DNA from: Palsa-147 sp049279675
GTDB lineage: Bacteria; Acidobacteriota; Terriglobia; Acidiferrales; UBA7541
DNA length: 64,000 nucleotides
Direction of reading: 5' to 3'
Assembly: GCA_049279675.1 (NCBI GenBank)
Contig: JBAPOP010000130.1
Coordinates: forward strand, 10,579-74,578
Shown here: one piece after another, positions 17,548 through 26,495 of the stretch
How the letters are laid out: each line of letters starts with the position of its first letter
Numbering within the stretch: position 1 is the first letter of the stretch
Notes under the pieces: model-generated
Database searches by the model: none
What the model was told of the DNA's origin: nothing
What the model saw: the letters and a program-made list of their open reading frames with translations, nothing else
Made by a program: the position numbers and the translations under genes

Positions 17548-18324
17548 TTGGCATCACCCTACAAGATTCAACTTCCGGTCTACGAAGGCCCTCTCGATCT
17601 ACTTCTCGATCTCATTCGCAAGCAAGAAATTGACATTCACAATATTCCGATCGCGAAGATCACCCAGCAATATCTGGATTATCTGCACCAGCTAGAACAG
17701 CTGGACATCAATGTCTCGTCTGATTTTCTGTACATGGCCGCGACGCTGATTTACGTGAAGTCGAAGATGCTCCTGCCGGCCGATCCGCTTGCCGGGCCTG
17801 AAGAGCAAATGGACCCGCGCGACGAGTTGGTCCATCGCCTGCTCGAACACGAAAAATACAAGAACGCCGCGCAACTTCTCTATCAGAAGCAGCAGGTCGA
17901 AGCGAACGTCTGGTCGAATCCGGATTTATCGCTCTATAAGGGCGAAGAAGTCGAAGGCGAGATCATCGTTTCGCTTGTGGATCTCGTCAAAGTATTCCAG
18001 CAGGTGCTCGAGCGGCGGAAGGAAATTCCGAAGATCGAGCTGCAGCACGAGACGGTGACCATCGCGCAGATGATGTCCGAGTTGCGCAAGAAGCTGACCG
18101 CGGGTGACGAACCCGTTTCGCTGACGGCTTTCTTCGAGTCGTGCGCTTCGCGCCGCGCCATGATCGTGGCGTTCCTCGCGGTGCTCGAAATGGTCAGGCT
18201 GCAGGCGGTCGTGCTGGTGCAATCCGAACTGTTCTCGGACATCGGATTGGCCAAGCACAAAATGTTCGACGTCGTCTTTTCTGGCGAAGAGGCCATTGCA
18301 AAAATCGAAGAACAATATCTATGA
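17548..18324 (+). CDS. scpA: Segregation and condensation protein A
   Basis: The 258-residue protein is the kleisin of the Smc-ScpAB condensin. The N-terminal block YEGPLDLLLDLI, IDIHNIPIA and YMAATLIYVKSKMLLP are diagnostic, and the C-terminal winged-helix end (LVQSELFSDI ... FDVVFSG) is complete. It bridges Smc heads and binds ScpB in the cytoplasm. The start is TTG 17548, one base after the trpS stop, with CGGAG 7 nt upstream; the frame is open further up but overlaps trpS. Its stop overlaps the scpB start as ATGA. Confidence 0.94.
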   Translation: MASPYKIQLPVYEGPLDLLLDLIRKQEIDIHNIPIAKITQQYLDYLHQLEQLDINVSSDFLYMAATLIYVKSKMLLPADPLAGPEEQMDPRDELVHRLLEHEKYKNAAQLLYQKQQVEANVWSNPDLSLYKGEEVEGEIIVSLVDLVKVFQQVLERRKEIPKIELQHETVTIAQMMSELRKKLTAGDEPVSLTAFFESCASRRAMIVAFLAVLEMVRLQAVVLVQSELFSDIGLAKHKMFDVVFSGEEAIAKIEEQYL

Positions 18325-19115
18325 ACCCACAAGATTTGACATCGGCCCTCGAGGCCATCATTTATGCGGCGGACGAACCGGTCACGCTCGATCAGCTCGC
18401 GAAATCGGTTGAAGCGGAAAAGCCGGAAGTGCGCGCGGCGCTCGATGCGCTCGTTGCGCTGAGCCAGGCGCAGGATCGCGGCGTGGAGATCCGCAAAGTT
18501 GCGGGCGGCTGGAAAATGTATACCAAGCCGCAGCACCACGACGTTGTCCGGAAATTTATCAAGAGTTTGCGCCCTCCGGTGCGGCTGACGATGCCTGCGC
18601 TCGAAACGCTGGCCGTGATTGCCTATAAGCAGCCGGTCACTGGGCCGGAAATTAATGAAATTCGCGGTGTCAATTGCGGCGGCGTATTGAAGACTCTTCT
18701 TGAGAAGCGGCTGATTACGACTGCGGGACGAAAACCCGTGATCGGCCGGCCCATCCTGTATCGCACTTCGAAGGATTTTCTGATGCGATTCGGTTTATCC
18801 GATCTCGAAGAGCTGCCGAGCCTGAAGGAATTCGAGCAACTCGCGCAGGCTGCTCTCGGCACCGATGACGGAATAGCGCCGATCGAGCCGGAAGAACGCG
18901 GAGTCGAGCCGCAGGCCAACGTGGCAGGCGAAGCAGCAACCGGCGAGATCGCAGATGCGCCGAAAGCAGCTGTGGTGGCTGCGGGTGCGACGTCATCTTC
19001 TTCGACTGCGTCAACACCCGCGAGAACCGACACGGCAAATTCGCCCACAACGGACGTGGCTGCGCCGGAATCGAGCAGCCCCGAAGAAATTATTTCGGGC
19101 GCAGACGGCGACTAG
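18321..19115 (+). CDS. scpB: Segregation and condensation protein B
   Basis: The 264-residue protein holds the two winged-helix domains of ScpB (residues about 1-170), with LEAIIYAADEP, LTMPALETLAVIAYKQPVTGPEI and GVNCGGVLKTLLEKRLI. It dimerises and binds ScpA in the condensin complex. The start ATG 18321 overlaps the scpA stop by 4 nt, which implies translational coupling. Residues from about 185 form an Ala/Ser/Thr/Glu-rich tail of low complexity that is longer than in model ScpB proteins (about 190 residues) and probably disordered. Confidence 0.94.
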   Translation: MNPQDLTSALEAIIYAADEPVTLDQLAKSVEAEKPEVRAALDALVALSQAQDRGVEIRKVAGGWKMYTKPQHHDVVRKFIKSLRPPVRLTMPALETLAVIAYKQPVTGPEINEIRGVNCGGVLKTLLEKRLITTAGRKPVIGRPILYRTSKDFLMRFGLSDLEELPSLKEFEQLAQAALGTDDGIAPIEPEERGVEPQANVAGEAATGEIADAPKAAVVAAGATSSSSTASTPARTDTANSPTTDVAAPESSSPEEIISGADGD

Positions 19116-19137
19116 AATTTCCAGCAGATTCCTCCCT

Positions 19138-20091
19138 ATGGAAGAACGACTCCAGAAAATTATTGCGCGAGCGGGCGTGGCATCGCGGCGCCGCGCCGAG
19201 CAGCTCATCGTGTCCGGCCAAGTGACGGTCAACGGCAAGATGGTGACGGAGCTGGGCTCGCGCGCAGATGCGTCCAAGGACCACATCAAGGTAGGCGGAA
19301 AGTTGCTTCAGGGCCCCGAGGAGCATCTCTATCTCGCGCTGTATAAACCCGCGGAAGTCGTCGCGACGATGAGCGATCCCGAAGGCCGGCGTTCGATCTC
19401 CGATTTTCTGCAGGGCGCGACGGCGCGCGTCTATCCCGTTGGGCGGCTCGAGTATCACGCGTCGGGTCTGCTCTTCTTGACGAATGACGGCGAGCTCGCC
19501 AACAAGATTCTGCGCTCGCATGGACTGCGGCAGACGTATCTCGTGAAGCTGAAGGGCAATCTTACCGACGCGGACATCACGCAAATCGAAACCGAGACGC
19601 GCGTGCGCATCGAGCGGCTGAAGCGCGCCGAAAATGCGTGGTACGAGGTGACGCTGACCGAGGCGCGGCGCGATCCTCTGCGTGCCAATCTCGAGCTGAT
19701 GGGCCACCCCGTCGAGAAGATGAAACGCATTAAGCTTGCCAACATCGAGCTTGGCGATCTCGCGCCAGGACGCTTTCGCAAACTTTCCCCCGAAGAGATT
19801 TCGAGCCTCGAGAAGCTGATCGCGAAACAGGCAGTTCGTTCGCGCGGCGGGGCACAAGCTCCACCGCGCCCGAGCGTGGGCGCAAAGCGAGCTAGGCGCC
19901 CCGGCGGTTTCTCAAGGCAGTCACCGCGACCACGAGAAACTGGTACCGCAGTTTCGCGCCCACACGAGGGCGGTAAGGCATTTTCGGGCGCTCGCGAAGA
20001 CGGAAAAACATTTTCGCGCCCGCGCCAAAGTGGAACGCCGAATCCTCGTCCGCGCAATGAGCATCGGCCCAAGGGAAGACGCAATGACTGA
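19138..20091 (+). CDS. RsuA/RluB-family pseudouridine synthase with altered catalytic residue
   Basis: The 317-residue protein has an S4 RNA-binding domain (residues 1-60: RLQKIIARAGVASRRRAE) and a PsuA-type catalytic domain (about 62-240). The family catalytic motif normally reads GRLD; here it is GRLE, with Glu105 encoded by GAG at 19450-19452, followed by a normal GLLFLTNDGELAN. Asp is considered essential in pseudouridine synthases, so activity is in doubt. Residues from about 240 form a long basic Arg/Pro/Gly-rich tail likely to bind RNA. It follows scpB by 22 nt and overlaps the next gene by 8 nt. In a working enzyme the target would be 23S rRNA. Confidence 0.88.
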   Translation: MEERLQKIIARAGVASRRRAEQLIVSGQVTVNGKMVTELGSRADASKDHIKVGGKLLQGPEEHLYLALYKPAEVVATMSDPEGRRSISDFLQGATARVYPVGRLEYHASGLLFLTNDGELANKILRSHGLRQTYLVKLKGNLTDADITQIETETRVRIERLKRAENAWYEVTLTEARRDPLRANLELMGHPVEKMKRIKLANIELGDLAPGRFRKLSPEEISSLEKLIAKQAVRSRGGAQAPPRPSVGAKRARRPGGFSRQSPRPRETGTAVSRPHEGGKAFSGAREDGKTFSRPRQSGTPNPRPRNEHRPKGRRND

Positions 20092-20563
20092 GAGCTCGTC
20101 CGCAAGCGGCGCTGCGGGAAAAAGTGACGCGGAAGGCAAGCGCAGCGGCGGCGCGGACGATCCCATCACCGAGATTCTGAAGTCCAGCCGCACGATCGCC
20201 GTTGTTGGATTGTCGTCGAGAAAATTCCGCCCGAGCTATGGCGTTTCGCAATACATGCAGGCCGCGGGCTACCGGATCATCCCGGTGAATCCGGGCGAAA
20301 CGGTAGTTCTCGGTGAAAAGGCGTACGCGCGGCTGGAAGATGTACCCGAAAGAGTGGACATCGTGGACATTTTCCGGCGGCCGGAATATGTGCCTGACAT
20401 CGTCGAGAGCGCGATCAAGATCGGTGCGCGCGCCATCTGGATGCAGGAAGGCGTGATTCACGACGACGCGGCTGAGCGAGCAAGGGCGGCCGGATTAATC
20501 GCCGTTCAGGATGCGTGCATTTTGAAGGAGCATGCCAAGCGATTTCGAATTAAAGATGTCTAG
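20084..20563 (+). CDS. CoA-binding domain protein (YccU-like)
   Basis: The 159-residue protein is a single CoA-binding Rossmann domain: IAVVGLSSRKFRPSYGVSQYM near 40-60, RIIPVNPGE, VDIVDIFRRPEYVP and AIWMQEGVI. Related proteins bind CoA and are otherwise uncharacterised. The start ATG 20084 overlaps the end of the rluB-like gene by 8 nt and has GGGAAG upstream, so it is probably the last gene of the trpS-scpAB cluster. The first 30 residues are Ser/Ala/Gly-rich and unlike the family. It converges with the next gene, overlapping by 4 nt at the stops. Confidence 0.87.
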   Translation: MTESSSASGAAGKSDAEGKRSGGADDPITEILKSSRTIAVVGLSSRKFRPSYGVSQYMQAAGYRIIPVNPGETVVLGEKAYARLEDVPERVDIVDIFRRPEYVPDIVESAIKIGARAIWMQEGVIHDDAAERARAAGLIAVQDACILKEHAKRFRIKDV

Positions 20564-21807
20564 CGATCTGCGCTGTGAAAGCTCTGCGGAGCGAATGTCG
20601 AGGCGGGGTAGATTTTCACGATTCGTTTTCCAACTTCCATCAGGCCAATCCAGTGCCCGTCGGGCGAGATGTGAAAATCGCGATACACCAGATCGTGCAT
20701 CGCCGCGGTGAAATCGCCGCCCGGGATGCTGATCCAAACTAAATTATCCGAGCGAGTTTCAGGGCCGCGCTTCAGGAGAATGTACCTCTCATCGGGCGAC
20801 CATTCAAATTTTCCGTATCCGATGCGCAAAGATAAGGGTTTGGAATTCGGCGTGATGTCGCGGATCTCCAAATAGTCGCCATCACGGAAATATCCGACCC
20901 GTCTGCCCGATGGCGAAATCGTGAGCTGGCCTTGAAAGCCTTCAATCGGCGCGATCTTGTTGCCGATTTCGTGCACGAGATCGAGCCAGAGGAGATCGGC
21001 CGGGCCGTCTGTGCCTTTGTCGCGTTGAATCGCAAACGCCGTGCCATGCGCCGCATCCCAAGCGACGCCCGCGAAAAGATGTCCGGCGAAGAGCGTCTTC
21101 ACTTTTCCAGTGGCCGGCTGAATCGTGTGAATCTCGAACAATAATTTGGGCTTCACAGCCTCATAAAGAAATGCGACCGTCGCGCCATCGGCGAGCCAGG
21201 TTCCCTGCGAAGCGCCGATAAACGGACTGAATTTAATTTTCTGAGTTTCGTCCTCGTCTTCATCCTGATCTTTGCTTTTGTCCTGGTTCTTGGCCTGCGC
21301 GGCCGGTGAAGGGGATGGTTCTTGGCCTTTGATCGGAATCTCGTGGCCGTCGCTATCGAGCAACTCGATGGTTTCCCCGGACGAGATGTCGCCTTTCTTG
21401 GCGCTGTTGATTTGTTCGGTGGTTTTTTCGATGATCAGGCGCTTGCTGTCGGGCGACCACGCAATGTCGTGGATCGAGTAGCTGTGAAACGTTGTAGTCT
21501 TCACCAACTTCTCGCCATCGATAATCCGCTTGGTCTTGCCGCTCTCGTTCGAAATCCAAAGGTCGTCGCCCTCGACTGTGAATTTCTTCCAGTTGTAGAT
21601 GCGGCGCACGGCGTATGCCACGTGATTGTCCGGCGAAAAGGCGAACGTGGCGCAATCTTCATCGATCACATACTTCGGCTTCTCGGTGTCCACGGAAGCA
21701 GCAGAAAAGGCAGAGAGCGAAATGGCAATCATCGCCGCGGCGATGAACGCGGGCGCGAAGAACTTGAGCAAAAGGGGCCCCGAAGGCGGGTTCATCTTAC
21801 GCGTCAC
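20560..21807 (-). CDS. Exported WD40/PD40-like beta-propeller protein
   Basis: The protein (415 residues from GTG 21807, or 411 from ATG 21795) has an N-terminal signal/anchor segment (about 14-36) and repeats of the TolB/PD40 kind: CATFAFSPDNHVAYAVRR, DIAWSPDSKRLII, LTISPSGRRVGYF, KFEWSPDERYILL, FHISPDGHWIGL. A Lys/Asp/Glu-rich insert lies near 165-190. It probably folds as a periplasmic six-bladed propeller; ligand unknown. The GTG overlaps the rarA stop as GTGA, so it looks like the third gene of the methyltransferase-rarA operon. Confidence 0.78.
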   Translation of the reverse strand: MTRKMNPPSGPLLLKFFAPAFIAAAMIAISLSAFSAASVDTEKPKYVIDEDCATFAFSPDNHVAYAVRRIYNWKKFTVEGDDLWISNESGKTKRIIDGEKLVKTTTFHSYSIHDIAWSPDSKRLIIEKTTEQINSAKKGDISSGETIELLDSDGHEIPIKGQEPSPSPAAQAKNQDKSKDQDEDEDETQKIKFSPFIGASQGTWLADGATVAFLYEAVKPKLLFEIHTIQPATGKVKTLFAGHLFAGVAWDAAHGTAFAIQRDKGTDGPADLLWLDLVHEIGNKIAPIEGFQGQLTISPSGRRVGYFRDGDYLEIRDITPNSKPLSLRIGYGKFEWSPDERYILLKRGPETRSDNLVWISIPGGDFTAAMHDLVYRDFHISPDGHWIGLMEVGKRIVKIYPASTFAPQSFHSADR

Positions 21808-23195
21808 TTTTTCTCGTCGTTTGGTTGCACGGAGTTAGATGCAGTCTCAGGGGCTGCGGCTGGCTTCTTTTGTATCTTTCGAAGCTGCGCGAGACGCTCC
21901 TGGACGCGCGCTTCGAATCCCTCGTGCGTCGGATGGTAGTACGTGCGGCCGGCGAGACTATCGGGCAGGCACTGCATGTCGGTCACTTTTTCCTCGAATT
22001 GGTGCGCGTACTGATATCCCTCGCCATATCCGATATGACGCATCAATCCTGTCACCGCGTTGCGTAGATGAAGCGGAACGGGCTCTGCCACCGTGCGTTC
22101 GAGATCCTGCTGCACCGCGCCGTAAGCTGTGTAAAGCGCATTTGATTTCGGAGCTAGCGCGAGGTAGACGGCTGCTTCGCCGAGCGCGAGATACCCCTCG
22201 GGCGGGCCGATGAATTCGAATGCGTCCTTCGCGGCGAGCGTCATGCGCAACGCGTTCGGGTCGGCGAGGCCGATATCTTCGCTCGCCATTCGAACCATGC
22301 GCCGTGCGAGATACATCGGGTCTTCGCCCGATTCGATCATGCGCGCCAGCCAGTAGAGCGAAGCATCGGGATCGGAATTGCGCACGGATTTGTGCAGCGC
22401 GGAGATGAGATTGTAGTGCTCTTCGCCGGCCTTGTCGTATGGCAGGAGTTTCTTCTGGAGAACATCTTCGAGCAACGCCGTCGTGAGCTCGAGCTGTCCT
22501 TCGGAGTCAGGAGTAGCTCCGCGCACGAGCGCTTCGAGAGTGTTATAGGCCGCGCGAGCATCGCCATTTGCGACAATTGAAATCCGCTCGAGAATTTCGG
22601 GCGTCGCGACGATTTTTTCCTTGCCGAGGCCGCGCTCGGAGTCGGAAAGCGCGCGCTGGAGCAGTCCCACGATCTGTCCGGTCGTGAGCGCATGGAGAAT
22701 GTAAACCTTCATGCGCGAAAGAAGCGGCGAGATGACTTCGAAAGACGGATTCTCCGTTGTCGCGCCGATGAGCGTGATGCTGCCGGATTCGACGTGCGGT
22801 AGAAACGCGTCCTGCTGGGCTTTGTTGAAGCGATGCACTTCGTCAACGAACACCACGGTGCGCCGGCCATAATTCCGCGTGCGCTCGGCCTCGGTCATTA
22901 CCTGCTTGATTTCCTTGATTCCAGACGTGACGGCGCTGAATGGGATGAACTCAGAGCGCGTGTGGTGAGCGATGATTCGCGCGAGCGTCGTCTTGCCGCA
23001 TCCGGGCGGTCCCCAGAAGAGCATCGAGCCGATATCGTCGCGCTCGATCTGCAGCCGCAGCGGCTTGCCGGGAGCGAGGAGATCTTCCTGGCCGACGACT
23101 TCATCGAGCGTGCGCGGGCGCATGCGATCGGCCAGAGGACGCGGCCCGGCGCTTTCTTCCTGTGGCTGGACGGCTTGAAAAAGTCCCACGCTCAT
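21804..23195 (-). CDS. rarA: Replication-associated recombination ATPase RarA/MgsA
   Basis: The 463-residue AAA+ protein has Walker A GPPGCGKTT near 61-69, Walker B VVFVDEVHRFNK near 115-126 and sensor 1 GATTENPS, followed by the C-terminal tetramerisation domain (LPYDKAGEEHYNLISALHKS, SEDIGLADPNAL, MQCLPDSLAGRTYY). It acts at stalled forks in the cytoplasm. Start ATG 23195 overlaps the upstream methyltransferase stop (ATGA) and its own stop overlaps the propeller gene start, so the three genes are coupled. Confidence 0.95.
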   Translation of the reverse strand: MSVGLFQAVQPQEESAGPRPLADRMRPRTLDEVVGQEDLLAPGKPLRLQIERDDIGSMLFWGPPGCGKTTLARIIAHHTRSEFIPFSAVTSGIKEIKQVMTEAERTRNYGRRTVVFVDEVHRFNKAQQDAFLPHVESGSITLIGATTENPSFEVISPLLSRMKVYILHALTTGQIVGLLQRALSDSERGLGKEKIVATPEILERISIVANGDARAAYNTLEALVRGATPDSEGQLELTTALLEDVLQKKLLPYDKAGEEHYNLISALHKSVRNSDPDASLYWLARMIESGEDPMYLARRMVRMASEDIGLADPNALRMTLAAKDAFEFIGPPEGYLALGEAAVYLALAPKSNALYTAYGAVQQDLERTVAEPVPLHLRNAVTGLMRHIGYGEGYQYAHQFEEKVTDMQCLPDSLAGRTYYHPTHEGFEARVQERLAQLRKIQKKPAAAPETASNSVQPNDEKK

Positions 23196-24070
23196 CCTCG
23201 CTCAGTGCCGGTCTCATTACGTTGTCGCGCGGCTTCGTAGAGAATTACAGATGCCGCGACTCCCGCATTGAGTGAATCAACGCCCGAGGCCATCGGAATC
23301 GCGAAGAGCCCATCGGCAGACCGTTCGACTTCTGGCGGCAGCCCCGCGCCTTCGTTGCCGATGAAAATCGCGCACGAATCGCGCAAGTCGGATAGCACTT
23401 TGCCCGCTGCGCCACTTTCCTTCGACGACGCGGCGAGAATTCTCAAGCCGGCCACGCGAAGTTGCGCCATCGCGACGGCGGGCGCAATCCCTCGCAGAAT
23501 TGGCAGCCGCAGCGCGGAGCCTGCAGATGCGCGCAGCGCTTTCGACGACCAGGGATCGGCAGTCCCTTTCGTCGCGACAAGACCCGTCGCGCCAAAAGCT
23601 TCGGCCGAGCGCACCGCTGTCCCAACGTTTCCCGGATCCTGCACGCCTACGAGCACGACGACGAGGGGCGCGCCATCGCGGACGAGATCGTCAAATGCCC
23701 ATTCGCGCGGCCGGACGAGCGCGGCGATACCTTGCGGATGTTCGGTGCCGGCAACGCTTTGAAACAGCCGCGCCGAAATCTTAAGAATGCGCACCGACCG
23801 TCGCGATTCTTCGGGCCATGTCTCAAGGGCCTTATCGCCGTCGGGGCTGGTGAGAAGTGTTTCAATATCAAGTCCCGAGCGCAGCGCCTCTTCGACGAGG
23901 TGCGGCCCTTCGAGGCCGATCAATCCCTCTTCAGGCAGGTAGCCCTGGCGGAGCGCCGCGCGGAAAATCTTGAGCCACCGATTGTCGCGGCTTTCGATTG
24001 TTTCGATGCGAGCCGGAACTCGAGGCTTCGCAGGAGTTTTCGGTGCGGCGCTCGTTGCTTCGCGTGCCAT
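23192..24070 (-). CDS. TrmH/SpoU-family RNA 2'-O-methyltransferase
   Basis: The 292-residue protein has an N-terminal substrate-binding domain (about 20-125: IESRDNRWLKIFRAAL, LEGPHLVEEAL) and a SPOUT knot domain with motif 1 VQDPGNVGTAVRSAEAFG, motif 2 IFIGNEGAGL and motif 3 IPMASGVDSLNAGVAASVILYE. It should methylate a ribose 2'-OH in rRNA or tRNA with SAM; which base cannot be told (RlmB/TrmH-like layout). I use ATG 24070; a TTG lies one codon earlier. The first ~20 residues are Ala/Pro-rich. Confidence 0.92.
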   Translation of the reverse strand: MAREATSAAPKTPAKPRVPARIETIESRDNRWLKIFRAALRQGYLPEEGLIGLEGPHLVEEALRSGLDIETLLTSPDGDKALETWPEESRRSVRILKISARLFQSVAGTEHPQGIAALVRPREWAFDDLVRDGAPLVVVLVGVQDPGNVGTAVRSAEAFGATGLVATKGTADPWSSKALRASAGSALRLPILRGIAPAVAMAQLRVAGLRILAASSKESGAAGKVLSDLRDSCAIFIGNEGAGLPPEVERSADGLFAIPMASGVDSLNAGVAASVILYEAARQRNETGTERG

Positions 24071-24152
24071 CAATTCGAGACTAACAAACGCTGCAATCGC
24101 CGTAAAGCGTGGGGCCCGGATGTCTCAGTTGCCCGGGTCTCGCTGCAAGAAA

Positions 24153-24178
24153 TCGCGGGCAAGATGCCCGCGCCACGA
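24153..24178. repeat. REP-like palindrome
   Basis: GCGGGC-AAGAT-GCCCGC followed by GCCACGA lies in the 194-nt divergent gap between the methyltransferase and YrdC genes. Confidence 0.6.
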
Positions 24179-24264
24179 TAGACACTCCGGCATCTTGCAC
24201 GGCCCGCAAAGGCTGTGATAGCGTGCCGCGATGTCCCTAGCGCAACCCACAGTGAGTCAGCACT

Positions 24265-24903
24265 TTGCCTTCTGAAATCTTAAAAATTTCGTCGGACGCA
24301 CCCGAGCGGCAGGTCGTTGACTATGCTGCGAACTACATCGTGCGAGGGGGCGTTGTCGCGGTGCCGACGGACACATTCTACGGCCTGTCCGCGGATCCCT
24401 TTAATCTTGCCGCGATCGGCCGCGTTTACGAAATCAAGGGCCGGCCCGAATCGAAGGCGCTGCCGATCCTCGTTAGCTCAGTGGAACAAGCCGTTTCGCT
24501 CGTTCGCGACGTGCCGGATAGTTTTCTAACTCTCGCGAATAAATTTTGGCCGGGCGCCCTGACGATCGTTCTTGAAGCGACCCACCGCATCCCGCTGAAA
24601 GTCACCGGCAATACGGGACGCGTGGCGCTCCGCTGGGCGAATTCGAAAGTGGCGTGCGAAATCATCAATGCCGTCGGCGGGCCGATCACGGGGACGAGCG
24701 CCAATCTCACGGGGATGCCCGCGTGTACAAACGCCGCAGATTTGATTATTCAACTTGGCGACCGGCTGCCGCTCATTCTGGATTCCGGCGACACGCGCGC
24801 CGTGGTGCCTTCCACAATCGTTCGCCTCGAGGGCGACGAGTGGATGATCATTCGCGAAGGCGCCATCGCCGAGAACGATATTCAGAAGACTCTCGCCGCC
24901 TGA
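24265..24903 (+). CDS. YrdC/Sua5-family threonylcarbamoyl-AMP synthase
   Basis: The 212-residue protein shows the YrdC fold signatures GGVVAVPTDTFYGLSADP near 28-45, the basic KGRPESKALPILV block, FWPGALTIVL, RVALRWANS, and GPITGTSANLTG. It makes threonylcarbamoyl-AMP from threonine, bicarbonate and ATP for the t6A37 modification of tRNA. The length fits TsaC more than Sua5 (no C-terminal Sua5 domain). The only in-frame start I find is TTG 24265; no strong ribosome-binding site is visible. Confidence 0.92.
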   Translation: MPSEILKISSDAPERQVVDYAANYIVRGGVVAVPTDTFYGLSADPFNLAAIGRVYEIKGRPESKALPILVSSVEQAVSLVRDVPDSFLTLANKFWPGALTIVLEATHRIPLKVTGNTGRVALRWANSKVACEIINAVGGPITGTSANLTGMPACTNAADLIIQLGDRLPLILDSGDTRAVVPSTIVRLEGDEWMIIREGAIAENDIQKTLAA

Positions 24904-24941
24904 TTTCGCCGCATCAGCTGTGCGCGCGAATATTTTTCCAA

Positions 24942-26495
24942 TCACTTCGAGCTGTACCCCATCGTTTGCAGAAAACCGTAATCTCCCGTCGGTGATAGCG
25001 GCCCGATCTGCAAGCGGTCGCGATAGACGCACACATTATCCACATACCACAAATTGATATAGGGCAGCTCGTCGGCGACGATCCGCTGCACATCGAAAAG
25101 AATCGTGCGGCGCTTTTCGCGGTCGAGTTCGACGCGCGCGCGATCGAGCAGGGCATCGAGCTGCGGATTCGCGAAATGGCCGCGGTTCGCGCCGTTCGGC
25201 GGAAACCTGCGCGAGCCGAAAACAAATTCGAACATGTCGGGGTCGTTGTTTCCGCCCACCCACCGCTGTGTGTAGAGCTGAAAGCTGCCGTGCGCGATAT
25301 CGGAATTGAAAGTCGCGGATTCCTGTGGGCGCAATTCGAGCGCCACACCGATGCGTTTCCACTGCTCCTGCAAAACTTCCGAATAGAGCCGCGTGGATTC
25401 GTCGGTGGAAGATTTGAGGCTGAGATGGAAGCGCACGCCATCCTTGCCGCGCGGCAAGCCGGCGGCGTCGAGCAACGATTCAGCGCGCGCGGGATCGTAG
25501 GCGTACGTCGCAACGTCGCCATCGTAGGCCCAATGATTCGGCGGCAAAAGGCTTGACGCAAGACGCGCCTGCCCGCGCAGCAAATATTTGATGATTGTCT
25601 CGCGGTCCGTCGCGAACGCCAGCGCGCGGCGGACATCGCGTTTCGAAAGTAACGGATCTTGAAAATTGAACGCAATATAGGCGAGCGACGTGCCGGGCTC
25701 TTCGTCAACCTTAAGTCCGGCGTACTTTCCTAGCGCGACGACCATGTCCGGCGCGAGCGAATCGAGCGCAACGTCTGCTGAACCTTTTCGCAGTTCCAAC
25801 GCACGAACCATCGCATCGGGAACGATCCGGAATCGCACCTGCGAAATCTTCGGGATCGTCCCGAAATATTCCGGATTGCTCGCGAGAACCACTTCCAAAT
25901 CAGGTTCGAGACTCACGAAACGAAATGGGCCCGTGCCGATGGGATGCTGCGCGAGTTCCGCGCCGGACCCCCGCGGGACGATTCCGATTCCGGGGCGCGA
26001 TAGATTCCACAAGAACGATGCGTAAGGCTCACGAAGGTGAAAAATAATTGTCGCGTCATCGGGCGCCGAGACGGATTCCACCATGCGAAACGATCCTCGC
26101 TTCGGCGTCTTGATTTGGCCGATAAGAATGGAATCGAAAGTGAATTTTACGTCGGCGGAAGTCAGCGATGCGCCATTGTGAAATTTGACTCCGCGGCGCA
26201 GATGAAAAATGTACGTCTCCGCGTCTGGCGTATCCCAGCTCTCGGCAAGATCGGGAACGATATTCATGTTCGCGTCGTGCGCGACGAGGCTGCTGTAAAT
26301 CAGATCGTGTAGATGCTGCGACCACGCGTCCGTGCCGATGCGCGGATCGAGATTTACTGGAGCGGACTCAATGAGGAAATTGACACTGTCCGACGGTGTC
26401 GCGCTGGAATGGCCGGCGCATCCGACTGCCGAAATTACGGCAAACGCTAGTAAAGCGGCGACGATGCCACAGCCGCGACTAACGCGGCGGCGCAT
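24942..26495 (-). CDS. Peptide-type ABC transporter substrate-binding lipoprotein
   Basis: The 517-residue protein has a lipoprotein-like signal (hydrophobic 10-24, Cys26 in AVGC) and the SBP_bac_5 fold: NLDPRIGTDAWS, DLAESW, YIFHLRRGVKFHNG, SADVKFTFDSI, HPIGTGPFRF, RRALAFATDRETII and DVQRIVADELPYI. It should bind oligopeptides or similar ligands in the periplasm and deliver them to an ABC permease. No permease or ATPase genes are adjacent. Its start overlaps the anmK end by 17 nt, so the two are probably co-translated, which hints at a link to cell-wall peptide recovery. Confidence 0.92.
   Translation of the reverse strand: MRRRVSRGCGIVAALLAFAVISAVGCAGHSSATPSDSVNFLIESAPVNLDPRIGTDAWSQHLHDLIYSSLVAHDANMNIVPDLAESWDTPDAETYIFHLRRGVKFHNGASLTSADVKFTFDSILIGQIKTPKRGSFRMVESVSAPDDATIIFHLREPYASFLWNLSRPGIGIVPRGSGAELAQHPIGTGPFRFVSLEPDLEVVLASNPEYFGTIPKISQVRFRIVPDAMVRALELRKGSADVALDSLAPDMVVALGKYAGLKVDEEPGTSLAYIAFNFQDPLLSKRDVRRALAFATDRETIIKYLLRGQARLASSLLPPNHWAYDGDVATYAYDPARAESLLDAAGLPRGKDGVRFHLSLKSSTDESTRLYSEVLQEQWKRIGVALELRPQESATFNSDIAHGSFQLYTQRWVGGNNDPDMFEFVFGSRRFPPNGANRGHFANPQLDALLDRARVELDREKRRTILFDVQRIVADELPYINLWYVDNVCVYRDRLQIGPLSPTGDYGFLQTMGYSSK

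Noticed and set aside
24231..24275. ATG-led 14-codon frame before the YrdC gene
   Set aside because: Considered as a leader peptide, but it has no ribosome-binding site, no run of regulatory codons and no terminator or attenuator structure.
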